A stretch of DNA of 43,632 nucleotides from DASPJR01 sp035628505 (lineage in GTDB: Bacteria; Planctomycetota; SZUA-567; H5-PLA8), in assembly GCA_035628505.1 (NCBI GenBank), contig DASPJR010000101.1, positions 1 through 43,632 of the forward strand. The letters are read 5' to 3'. Below, in pieces: positions 30,731 through 38,566 of the stretch (position 1 is its first letter; the number at the start of each line of letters is the position of its first letter). The translations under genes and the position numbers were made by a program. The notes under the pieces are model-generated. The model saw only the letters and a program-made list of their open reading frames with translations, searched no databases and had not been told where the DNA came from.

Positions 30731-32809
30731 CTAGCGGTTCAGCACCGGCGCCACGTCTGTGATCTCCACTTCAACGCCCTGCGGGCGGATCGCCGCGGGA
30801 GCCGCGCCGACCTTGTCGAGCTTCTTCTCTACCTTCGGTGCCTTTTCGGCGGGCGCTTGTTGCACCGGAGCTTTTTCACCCGGCATTGCCGCCAGAGGCT
30901 CCGCTTCGATCGCTTCTGCCTTTGCGACCGAACCATGGACGCGCTCGTCGGCTGCCAGCACGTGCCGGCGCACGCCATCCACTGAAACGCGCGTCAGGTC
31001 GATCAGTGGCTGAGGATAAATGCCGAAAACGACCACGACGATCACCAGCGGCACCAGCGAGAAGAGCTCGCGCGCATTCACATCGCCGTAGCCCTTGTAC
31101 TTTTCGTTGAGCGGTCCGAAGAACACGCGCTGCATCATCCAGAGAAGATACGCGGCGGTGAGCACCACGCCGATCGCCGACACAATCGTCATTGACGTGA
31201 ACGACACCTTCAGCATGCCGTTTTCGCTCTCGCCGATTGTTGACTGGAACGCGCCGAGGAAGACCAGGATTTCACTGATGAAACCCGAGAGCCCCGGCAG
31301 TCCCATCGATGCGAACAGCGCCACCGTCATGAGCCCGGTGTAGACGGGCAGCTGCGCGGCCAGGCCGCCGAAGCGGTTGACGTCGCGGTGGTGAGCGCGG
31401 TCATAGATGACGCCGACCAGAAGGAACATCATGCTTGTCGAGGTGCCGTGATTGAACATCTGCAGCACCGATCCGGTCATGCCCCAGCCGGTCAGGGCCG
31501 CCATGCCGAGCATGCAGTAGCCCATGTGCGACACAGAGGAGTACGCGACGATTTTCTTGAGATCATCCTGCGCCAGCGCGCAGCACGCGCCGTAGAGGAT
31601 GTTGAATACGCCCAGCAGGCCGATCGGCACCGCGAAGTAAACGGCCGCCGTCGGGAACATCGGGTAGGCAATCCGGAAGAACCCGTACACTCCCATCTTC
31701 AGCAGGATGCCGGCCAGGATGACCGAAATTGCCGTCGGCGCTTCGACGTGCGCCCAGGGCAGCCACGTATGGAAGGGGAAGACGGGAACCTTGATCGCGA
31801 AGGCGATGTAGAGGAAGACGAACATCAGGATCGCAAAGTTCAGCGTGGATCCGAACAGCGTGAAATCGCCGAGGAAAAGGCTGTAGCGAAGCTTGAGCTG
31901 GATGAGATCGAAGGTGCGGTCGAGCGGCACGGGCACTTCGGCCAGCGCCTTAACCTTTGCCTCCTGATCGTTGCCGGCCATCGCCTTTTCGGCGGCCTTG
32001 AACTTGGCTTCATCGATTCCGCTGAACTTGTTGAGGTGCGCGCGCAGATTCGTCACCTGGCCGCGGTCCACCTGGTGTTTGTTGAACAGCGCCGCGAGCT
32101 GCGTAGCTCCCAGTTCGGCATTGGGATCGCGCGTCTTCAGCAGCTTCTCTTCTTCAGCGACTTCCTTCAGCAGCGGCGCGTGGTAATCGTAGACCGCCTT
32201 GCGCGCCTGCAGAACCAGGTGCGGCTGCGACGCTTCCAGATATTTGCCGTCAGACCAGTACCAGCCGGCCAGCAGGACCACGAGCATCAGCACCGAACCG
32301 GCCATCGTATAAAGGAAGAACTTGATCGCCGCGTAAACGCGATTGGGTCCGCCCCAGATGCCGATCAGGAAGTACATCGGAAGCAGCATCACTTCCCAGA
32401 AGACATAGAAGAGGAAGAAATCGAGGGCGCAGAAGACGCCATTCATGCCGGCCAGCAGCAAGAGGATCAGCGCGAAATAGCCTTTGACCTGTTTTTCGAT
32501 GCCCCAGCTTGCGACGACCGCGAGGAATCCGACCAGCCCGGAGAGAACTACCATCGGCGCCGAGATGCCATCCATGCCGAGCTTGTAGTAAACGTTCAGG
32601 CCCTTGATCCACGGAAGCGATTCGTAGTAATGAATGCGGCCGTCGTCGCGGAACGAGAAGAACAGATAGATGCCGATCAGCAGCGGCACGGCAGCAGCCG
32701 CGGCGGCCACGGTCTTCATGATATCGCCGCGCTTGGCGGGAATGCAGAAGATGGCCAGCATCCCCAGCACGGGCGCGAACACAAATAAACTTAAGATCGG
32801 AAAATCCAT
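30731..32809 (-). CDS. nuoM: NADH-quinone oxidoreductase subunit M, with large internal insertion
   Basis: A 692-residue protein, well above the usual ~500. The conserved core is intact: Glu139 in FYVFWEVMLLPM, the lysine in AIKFFLYTMAG, and the central AIKVPVFPFHTWLPWAHVEAPT segment. Between helices at about 184 and 320 there is an extra charged, helical stretch of roughly 120-130 residues (YDYHAPLLKEVAEEEKLLK, VDRGQVTNLRAHLNKFSG, KAAEKAMAGNDQEAKVKALA), which should form a loop or small domain outside the membrane. The C-terminus carries an extra Ala/Pro/Lys/Glu tail of about 60 residues (EKAPVQQAPAEKAPKVEKK). ATG 32809 has GGAGCAAG upstream. A GTAG hairpin (32828) lies in the 53-base gap to nuoL. 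Confidence 0.96.
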   Translation of the reverse strand: MDFPILSLFVFAPVLGMLAIFCIPAKRGDIMKTVAAAAAAVPLLIGIYLFFSFRDDGRIHYYESLPWIKGLNVYYKLGMDGISAPMVVLSGLVGFLAVVASWGIEKQVKGYFALILLLLAGMNGVFCALDFFLFYVFWEVMLLPMYFLIGIWGGPNRVYAAIKFFLYTMAGSVLMLVVLLAGWYWSDGKYLEASQPHLVLQARKAVYDYHAPLLKEVAEEEKLLKTRDPNAELGATQLAALFNKHQVDRGQVTNLRAHLNKFSGIDEAKFKAAEKAMAGNDQEAKVKALAEVPVPLDRTFDLIQLKLRYSLFLGDFTLFGSTLNFAILMFVFLYIAFAIKVPVFPFHTWLPWAHVEAPTAISVILAGILLKMGVYGFFRIAYPMFPTAAVYFAVPIGLLGVFNILYGACCALAQDDLKKIVAYSSVSHMGYCMLGMAALTGWGMTGSVLQMFNHGTSTSMMFLLVGVIYDRAHHRDVNRFGGLAAQLPVYTGLMTVALFASMGLPGLSGFISEILVFLGAFQSTIGESENGMLKVSFTSMTIVSAIGVVLTAAYLLWMMQRVFFGPLNEKYKGYGDVNARELFSLVPLVIVVVVFGIYPQPLIDLTRVSVDGVRRHVLAADERVHGSVAKAEAIEAEPLAAMPGEKAPVQQAPAEKAPKVEKKLDKVGAAPAAIRPQGVEVEITDVAPVLNR

Positions 32810-32827
32810 GACTTGCTCCGTCCCATC

Positions 32828-32847
32828 GTAGTCACGACTTCAGTCGT
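32828..32847 (+). repeat. Single GTAG hairpin (REP-like)
   Basis: GTAG, TC, ACGACT, TC, AGTCGT: a 6-bp stem with a 2-base loop after a GTAG head, in the nuoL-nuoM gap. It has the same head-plus-hairpin layout as the pairs at 1751 and 16448. Confidence 0.65.
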
Positions 32848-32862
32848 TCCTTCGAGCACCAC

Positions 32863-35091
32863 TTATCTCAACAAAAGCGTCAACAGCACCACCGCGGCCA
32901 CGCCGAAGGTGACGCACACATAAAACTGAATCTTTCCGGCCTGCACCAGCTGCGTCGTGCGGCCGAAAAACCACGTTACGTAGCCGAACAGATCGACAAT
33001 CGCATCAACAATCTTGTTATCGATCCAGCGCGCTCCCAGGCCCCACGCGCGAACCAGCAGCGCCCAGACGTCTACCAGCCAGCGGTCGACAATGTTGGCG
33101 TCAAACTTCCATGCCAGCCAGTTGAACTTCTTGGAGAGAACGACGATGCCGTCCTGGTAGAGGCGGTCAAAAAACCACAGCTGGCTCAGCAGGCTGAAAC
33201 CGTGGCGCAGCGGTGCGACCTCGAGCAGTTTGTCGGGATTGATCGATCGCTTGATGTACATCAGGAACGCCATCGTTACGCCGATCGCGAACATCAGCAG
33301 CGAAACAACTGTGGCGATCACGTGAGCGGTGTGGTGAAGATGTTCGTGATGTTCCGAATGCGGCGCAGGCACCGGCGAGGTGATCAATGCATCGAGCCAG
33401 CCGACTGTCTGAGGCCCATGCGCGCCCTGAATGGTCATGCTCAGGCCGGGCAGATACAGCGTCTTCAGCGGCAGGTTGAATCCGCCCGCCCACCAGAAAC
33501 CAAGGCAGAGCGTCGCGAGAATGCAGAGCGGAATGGTGGCGATGGGCGGTGATTCGTGCGCATGATCGTAGATGTGCTTGTCGCGCGGCTCACCGAAGAA
33601 GGTCATGAAGCACAGGCGGAACATATAGAAGGTGGTCAAGCCGGCGGTAATGAAACCTAGAATGATTGGCAGCCAGTGCAGCCCGCCCATTTCCATCGCG
33701 CGCGCCAGCGAGGCGGCAAGAATTGCATCCTTAGAGTAGAACGCGCTCAGCAGCGGGAAGCCGGCGATTGCAAATGTGCCGATCATCATTGTCGCGTACG
33801 TGATCGGCATCTTCCTGCGCAGGCCGCCCATGCGGTTCATGTCCTGCAGGTGATGGCAGGCGTGAATCACCGATCCGGCGCACAGGAAGAGCATGCACTT
33901 GAAGATGGCGTGGGTGAAAAGATGCGCGACGCCGGCCGTGTAACCGCCGGCGCCCAGGCCGATCATCATGTAGCCGAGCTGCGAAATCGTCGAGTACGCC
34001 AGGACGGCTTTGATGTCCCACTGGACGAGCGCGATCGTTGCCGCGAGGAACGCGGTGAGCGCTCCGATCAGTGCGACAAAGAAGAGCGAGCCGTCCGTCA
34101 GCAGCGGGTGAATGCGCGCAACCATGTACACGCCGGCGGCGACCATGGTTGCGGCGTGGATGATTGAGGATCCAGTCGTCGGGCCCTGCATGGCGTCGGG
34201 CAGCCACGTGTGAAGCGGGAACTGCGCCGATTTGCCCATGGCGCCCATAAAGGTGAAGATGCCGGCGAGCGTCAGCAGCTGCGGACCGGTCAGGCCCAGC
34301 AGAGTCATCTGTTCAAAAATGTCGCGGTTGACGGCCTGGTACATTTTATCGAAGTTCAGCGGCCCTTCGCGCAACGCCAGGTCTTTGAAACCCGGCAGGT
34401 CGGCGGCGGCGAGGAAAACGGTAATGAAAATGCCTATGCCGCAGAGGAAGCCGAAGTCCCCGACGCGATTCATGACGAAGGCTTTTTTCTGCGCGTGACC
34501 GGGCGAGAGGTAGCGTTCATCGATGCCCGTAGCGTACGAGGCTTTCAGTTCCTGGTAATGATGGTCCTTCGCGACCGGCGGCTTGTAGAACCAGAAGCCG
34601 ATCAGGAAGTAGCTTCCCAGGCCGACCAGTTCCCAGAAAACAAACGTCATCAGCAGGTTGTTCGAGAAGACAATGCCCAGCATCGTAAAACAGAAGAAGC
34701 ACATGTAGCCGAAGTAGCGGCGATACATCGTGTCGCCGTGCATGTAGAACATCGAGTAAAACAGCACGAGCGTCGCCAGGCCCGTGACTACCATCGACAT
34801 GAAGGCAGACAGATTGTCGACCAGGAAACCCATCTGCAGGTTCACGCCGGCCAGGTTCATCCAGGAAATAGTGGTGATGATCGGTTGCTGCTGCGACTGC
34901 AGTCCACGGTCCTGCGCATTAAAGATGACCAGCGCCAGCGAGAGCACGAATCCGACCGACATGGCGATAATGGCGATTTTGTCGCAGTACTTGTCGATGT
35001 ACTTGCCGAAAAACAGGATGATGGCAAACGCCGCCAGCGGCACGAGCATGATGCCGGCGGGCAGGAGCCAGTAGATCGGGTCAACGTTCAT
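32863..35091 (-). CDS. nuoL: NADH-quinone oxidoreductase subunit L
   Basis: A 742-residue membrane subunit with about 16 hydrophobic segments, including the long C-terminal lateral helix region. The start ATG 35091 (MNVDPIYWLLPAGIMLVPL) is preceded by AGGACTGAG; a 31-codon extension upstream reads only decayed repeat and is rejected. The proton-path residues are present in FVFWELVGLGSYFLIGFW, in GAMGKSAQFPLHTWLPDAMQGPT, and in AAVILAYSTISQLGYMMIGLG-type sequence. Its lateral helix links the antiporter units of the membrane arm. The N-terminal half is close to the family norm and the total is somewhat longer than the usual 610-660, with an extra loop at VPAPHSEHHEHLHHTAH, rich in histidine. 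Confidence 0.97.
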   Translation of the reverse strand: MNVDPIYWLLPAGIMLVPLAAFAIILFFGKYIDKYCDKIAIIAMSVGFVLSLALVIFNAQDRGLQSQQQPIITTISWMNLAGVNLQMGFLVDNLSAFMSMVVTGLATLVLFYSMFYMHGDTMYRRYFGYMCFFCFTMLGIVFSNNLLMTFVFWELVGLGSYFLIGFWFYKPPVAKDHHYQELKASYATGIDERYLSPGHAQKKAFVMNRVGDFGFLCGIGIFITVFLAAADLPGFKDLALREGPLNFDKMYQAVNRDIFEQMTLLGLTGPQLLTLAGIFTFMGAMGKSAQFPLHTWLPDAMQGPTTGSSIIHAATMVAAGVYMVARIHPLLTDGSLFFVALIGALTAFLAATIALVQWDIKAVLAYSTISQLGYMMIGLGAGGYTAGVAHLFTHAIFKCMLFLCAGSVIHACHHLQDMNRMGGLRRKMPITYATMMIGTFAIAGFPLLSAFYSKDAILAASLARAMEMGGLHWLPIILGFITAGLTTFYMFRLCFMTFFGEPRDKHIYDHAHESPPIATIPLCILATLCLGFWWAGGFNLPLKTLYLPGLSMTIQGAHGPQTVGWLDALITSPVPAPHSEHHEHLHHTAHVIATVVSLLMFAIGVTMAFLMYIKRSINPDKLLEVAPLRHGFSLLSQLWFFDRLYQDGIVVLSKKFNWLAWKFDANIVDRWLVDVWALLVRAWGLGARWIDNKIVDAIVDLFGYVTWFFGRTTQLVQAGKIQFYVCVTFGVAAVVLLTLLLR

Positions 35092-35105
35092 CAACTCAGT
35101 CCTGT

Positions 35106-35190
35106 GTCTAGAGTCAGGAGTCCAGAGTCTAAAATCAACAGTCTGCGAATCCGTGGATTCCAGACTTTCAGACTGCAGACTCAAGACTCA
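35106..35190. repeat. Facing heptamer arrays between nuoK and nuoL
   Basis: Left: GTCTAGA, GTCAGGA, GTCCAGA, GTCTAAA, ATCAACA, GTCTGCG (35106-35147). Centre: AATCC GT GGATT palindrome. Right: repeats of AGACTNN (about 35162-35187), the complement of the left unit. The RNA could fold into a long imperfect hairpin between two operon genes. Confidence 0.75.
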
Positions 35191-35192
35191 AC

Positions 35193-35537
35193 TTACTGCT
35201 TCAGTTCATCCACTTCATCCAGCGCGATGGTCTTGTGCGTCTGGAAAACCGCCAGCACCAGCGCCAGCGCGACAGCTGCTTCGGCGGCCGCGAGCACGAT
35301 GATGAAAAGCGTAAAAACCTGTCCGTCGAGATGCTGTCCGTTCAACTTGGCATGGCCAAAGCGCGCAAACGCCACGAAATTGATGCCCGCGGCGTTGAGA
35401 ATCAATTCGACGCCCATGAGAATACCGACCGCGTTTCGGCGGCTGATCATCGCGAATAGACCGCAGGAAAACAGGACGCCGGCGATCAACAGGTAATTTA
35501 CGAGCGCGTCGGGCCCGTCGAGGATCGAAGGAGGCAT
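35193..35537 (-). CDS. nuoK: NADH-quinone oxidoreductase subunit K
   Basis: A 114-residue, three-helix membrane subunit. The conserved glutamates are in GILMGVELILNAAGINFVAF (helix 2) and AAAEAAVALALVLAVF (helix 3), both needed for proton movement. Length is slightly above the usual 100 because of an ending HKTIALDEVDELKQ. The ATG is 5 bases after the nuoJ stop, so the two are probably translationally coupled. It acts between NuoH and NuoN in the membrane arm. Confidence 0.97.
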   Translation of the reverse strand: MPPSILDGPDALVNYLLIAGVLFSCGLFAMISRRNAVGILMGVELILNAAGINFVAFARFGHAKLNGQHLDGQVFTLFIIVLAAAEAAVALALVLAVFQTHKTIALDEVDELKQ

Positions 35538-35542
35538 TGCTC

Positions 35543-36109
35543 TTAAGTAATCTCCTTGCGCACAATCACGACCGCGCCAATCAGCGCCGCCAGCAGCAGG
35601 ATGGAAGCGAATTCAAATGGCAGCAGGTACTGGCCCATCAGTAGATGTCCAATCCCAGTCTCGCCGGCCTTTACGCTGACTGTGGGCGCAAAAGGTTCCG
35701 CCGCATGCTGGTTTGCCACAACCAGCGGCATGGCGGTGGACGACGATGGCGGCGGCACGGACAGTTTCTGAATGATTCCGACGATGATGCCGAAGACCGC
35801 CAGAGCGACCAGTCCGCCGACAATCATGCCGATGCGGCTTCGCCCGCCCTCAGCCGTGTCTTCCACGACATTCGAGGAAAACATCACGGCGAACATGATC
35901 AGCACGAGAATACCGCCGACATAAACGATCAGCTGGACAGCCGCGACGAAGTCGGCATGCAGGAAGACATACAGGCCAGCCACGCCGAGGAAACTCAGGC
36001 ACAGGGCAAAGGCGGCGTGCAGAATGTTTTTCGCGGTCACCACCATGACAGCACTGCCGACGGTGAGTAACGCGATCAACCAGAAAACGACGGTGGCAAC
36101 TGATGGCAT
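35543..36109 (-). CDS. nuoJ: NADH-quinone oxidoreductase subunit J
   Basis: A 188-residue membrane subunit with about five helices. Signatures are LHAAFALCLSFLGVAGLYVFL (helix with the pi-bulge) and VQLIVYVGGILVLIMFAVM. A polar loop of about 40 residues (PPPSSSTAMPLVVANQ to GETGIGH) precedes the last helix (LPFEFASILLLAALIGAVVIV). ATG 36109 is preferred; a TTG 11 codons upstream is possible but would add a charged lead. A 217-base gap to the TPR gene lies upstream, so a separate promoter for J-K-L-M-N is possible, although none is clear. Confidence 0.95.
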   Translation of the reverse strand: MPSVATVVFWLIALLTVGSAVMVVTAKNILHAAFALCLSFLGVAGLYVFLHADFVAAVQLIVYVGGILVLIMFAVMFSSNVVEDTAEGGRSRIGMIVGGLVALAVFGIIVGIIQKLSVPPPSSSTAMPLVVANQHAAEPFAPTVSVKAGETGIGHLLMGQYLLPFEFASILLLAALIGAVVIVRKEIT

Positions 36110-36326
36110 AGACAACAAAAGACTCCCCCGCGCAGGCACCAACTCGTTTCTAGCGCCAGACGCCCCTCAAACATCGCGCCGTAGAGCGCTTAACTATAGC
36201 AACCTGCTTTGGGTCTGCAAGGAAGGGATTAAGTTCCGCGCACAATATCTTTAAAGACTTTTGTGCAGGCAGGTTACAGCGATTGTTTAGCTGTTTTCTG
36301 CGGCCGTTCCAAGCCACCGCAGACGA

Positions 36327-37520
36327 TCAGCGTGCGGCGAGTTTCGCTTTGGCCAGTTCGCCGAAAGCGCTGCGGGGGAACACGTGCAGCACGGTCTTCC
36401 ATTCGCCGCGCGCGCGTTTGGCCGCACCGCTTTCAAGCGGCGTGCGCTTTTCAAAGCAGAGCCCGGCGAAATAGTGCGCCGCTGCGACGTGCATGTCGCT
36501 TTCAAAATAGCGAGCGACCACCGTCAGAAAATTCCAACGTGCCTCGGCAAAGTCGAGCTGCGCGGCAATCTCATGTTGGCCCTGCTGCAGCGACACGCCG
36601 CGCGCCAGCAGAGCCTTTCCCAGCGCCAGATGCGCGGCCGCGAGCAGCGTCTCATGGCCGGGCTCGCCGCCGAACTTTGCGATCGCAAGTTGTGCGGCCT
36701 GTGCTGTTTCAGCGTGCGATCCTTTTTCGGCAAGGCTGCCGAAATACTGTTCATACGCAGTGGCCAGCAGATCAGGGAACTTCTCGCACGCGCCGAGCGC
36801 TGACTGCCACTCACGCGCGGCATCCGCCCACTGCGCATCGCCTTTCCGCGCGCGCGCCGAGGCCAGTTCGGCTTTCACGCAGGCCAGCCGGGCCTGTGCG
36901 CGCCGAACGGCCGGCTCGTAGCCGGCATGAAGCCTGATGACACGGCTGTACTCGCTGATGCGCCTCTTTCCTGATTCCAGCGCGCGCTCCGCTTCGGCTA
37001 ATTCGCCCTGGTGGATCAGACATTCGACCAGCCGCACCGAAGTCTCGCCTATGGAACGCATCTGCGGATGGGCTTCAAGCGCGCGAAGATAGTAGACCGA
37101 TGGCGGCTCAAAGGCAGTTCCCGCTTTGCCCTTGTAACCTTTGAACGCGCCGAGATCGTACAGGCTGTCAGCAAGACCGAGATTGCCGGCGTGTGCTGCC
37201 CACCTCTGCGCGCCGGCAGCATCGAGCATCTTCTGGAAATACATTGCGGCAAGAATGTGCCGGCCTTCCTCGCGCATCGCGCAGCCCTGCTGCCAGAAGC
37301 TGAAGGGATAATCGACGCGCGTGATCTTGTGCGCAGGCGCTGAAAAAGTCGCGCCGTTCTTATAGATACCGCTCACGCGCTCGTACGTGTCCGTTTCAAG
37401 CGAACGCAGCAGCGCGACAGAACCATCTGTCTGGAGGATCTTCAACAGATTTTCGTTTTCTTCCGAATGGACGATGCCTGATACCAGACCAGCGGCAAGG
37501 CACAGGCGCAACATAAGCAT
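36327..37520 (-). CDS. Secreted TPR-rich protein inside the nuo operon
   Basis: A 397-residue protein of unknown function. The N-terminus is a signal peptide (MLMLRLCLAAGLVSGIVHSE). Residues about 22-75 form a short beta region (ILQTDGSVALLRSLETDTYE), and the rest is helical repeats of TPR type (GRHILAAMYFQKMLDAAGA, HAGNLGLADSLYDLG, ALGKALLARGVSL, FESDMHVAAAHYFAGLCFEK), so it should lie in the periplasm or at the outer surface and contact other proteins. ATG 37520 has GGAGGTGTG directly upstream, a strong ribosome site. It sits between nuoI and nuoJ in the same direction. It is not a known complex I subunit; it may be a lineage-specific accessory factor, or simply an insertion. Confidence 0.78.
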   Translation of the reverse strand: MLMLRLCLAAGLVSGIVHSEENENLLKILQTDGSVALLRSLETDTYERVSGIYKNGATFSAPAHKITRVDYPFSFWQQGCAMREEGRHILAAMYFQKMLDAAGAQRWAAHAGNLGLADSLYDLGAFKGYKGKAGTAFEPPSVYYLRALEAHPQMRSIGETSVRLVECLIHQGELAEAERALESGKRRISEYSRVIRLHAGYEPAVRRAQARLACVKAELASARARKGDAQWADAAREWQSALGACEKFPDLLATAYEQYFGSLAEKGSHAETAQAAQLAIAKFGGEPGHETLLAAAHLALGKALLARGVSLQQGQHEIAAQLDFAEARWNFLTVVARYFESDMHVAAAHYFAGLCFEKRTPLESGAAKRARGEWKTVLHVFPRSAFGELAKAKLAAR

Positions 37521-37662
37521 GACACACCTCCGCGAGGCGGGGAATCCCTGTGAGGATTACGGTTGAGCGTGTACCGGCTTGCTTGTTTTTATCCGAAAAT
37601 AAACGGGCGGCCCGGAATGCGGACCGCCCGTGTTACGACTCAAGTATTTCGTGCTACGACAA

Positions 37663-38496
37663 TCAAGTTTTTGGCGGTTCTTCAGCTTTGGTCTCGGCTG
37701 GCTTCGGGTCAGCTGCGGGCGTCGTGGGGACGATTGCCACCGCCGGCGGGGTCTTCGGCGCGGCGGCCGGAGCCGGGATCACGGCAGGAACTGCGGGTTT
37801 CTCGACGGCCACTCCTTCAGTCGCAGCCGGCGCTGCGGCCGGTTTTGGCGCCACGGGTTTCACGACGATCGGCGGCTTCACCACGATGGCCGGCTTGGCG
37901 CCAGCGGCGGGTGCGGCTCCTGCGGCGGCCGGCGCGGCGCCTGCAGCGGGAGCAGCTTTCGCGGCGGTGGCCTTCTTTTTGGCTTCGGCAATTTCAAAGC
38001 GCTTGCGTTCGACCTGTTCTTTTTCTTCGGCCGAGTAATACCCGACGCCGAAATGGCGGATCTGGCCGTGCAGGTTGCTGCCGTCGGCATTGTTGAACGT
38101 CGCGCCCCACCATTCCTTGGTCATGGTCAGGCAGCCCGTCGGGCAGGCAAAAACGCACAGGCCGCAGTACATGCATTTGAGCAGGTCGATATCGAACCGG
38201 CTCGGGCGGAACTTGTTGCTCTCGGTTTTTTCGCCGTCGATCCAGAAGCAGTCGATCGGGCAGGCTTTCGCGCACGCTTTGCAGACGATGCAGCGTTCGA
38301 TGTCGTTGTGCAGATGGCCGCGGAAGCGGTCGGCGACCTTCACGTCACGGGCGAGCGTCATGGTGCCGTCATAGTCGATGGTCGTGACGGTATCCTTCTC
38401 CTTGAAGTTCGAATCCTTCAAGTAGCCACCGGTGACCTTCATGCCGCCCATGAACGTCTTCATGCCGTCGTAAATTTCTGTCATGAATTTGATCAT
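37663..38496 (-). CDS. nuoI: NADH-quinone oxidoreductase subunit I with Ala/Pro-rich tail
   Basis: A 277-residue protein. The core is the ferredoxin-like subunit that carries clusters N6a and N6b: cysteines 69, 72, 75, 79 (CIVCKACAKACP) and 108, 111, 114, 118 (CMYCGLCVFACP). The N-terminal helix lies on the membrane as usual. From about residue 176 there is a tail of roughly 100 residues made almost only of Ala, Pro, Lys and Val (AAPAAGAAPAAAGAAPAAG, KPPIVVKPVAPKP). NuoI normally ends soon after the second motif, at about 165-180 residues. The tail has the look of a disordered linker, like those tying domains in other PVC proteins and the NuoM tail here. ATG 38496 lies close behind a GAGG stretch. 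Confidence 0.95.
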   Translation of the reverse strand: MIKFMTEIYDGMKTFMGGMKVTGGYLKDSNFKEKDTVTTIDYDGTMTLARDVKVADRFRGHLHNDIERCIVCKACAKACPIDCFWIDGEKTESNKFRPSRFDIDLLKCMYCGLCVFACPTGCLTMTKEWWGATFNNADGSNLHGQIRHFGVGYYSAEEKEQVERKRFEIAEAKKKATAAKAAPAAGAAPAAAGAAPAAGAKPAIVVKPPIVVKPVAPKPAAAPAATEGVAVEKPAVPAVIPAPAAAPKTPPAVAIVPTTPAADPKPAETKAEEPPKT

Positions 38497-38530
38497 TGCA
38501 TCAGCCTCAGTACTGCGTTGCTAATTTCAA

Positions 38531-38551
38531 GAGCCAAGAGCTAAGAGCCTA
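38531..38551. repeat. Degenerate heptamer array GAGCCAA between nuoI and nuoH
   Basis: GAGCCAA, GAGCTAA, GAGCCTA (complement of TTGGCTC), in the 70-base gap between the two genes. Confidence 0.7.
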
Positions 38552-38566
38552 AAGCGAGCCGCTGCC

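Noticed and set aside
31388..32788. Long plus-strand open frames opposite nuoM, nuoL and nuoH (also 34210-35496 and 38591-40186)
   Set aside because: They lie wholly opposite well-conserved nuo genes, and their proteins show the low-complexity His/Arg/Glu bias of antisense reading of membrane-protein codons.
35092..35184. N-terminal extension of NuoL
   Set aside because: The 31 extra codons read a decayed heptamer array and do not match the NuoL family; ATG 35091 fits the known N-terminus.
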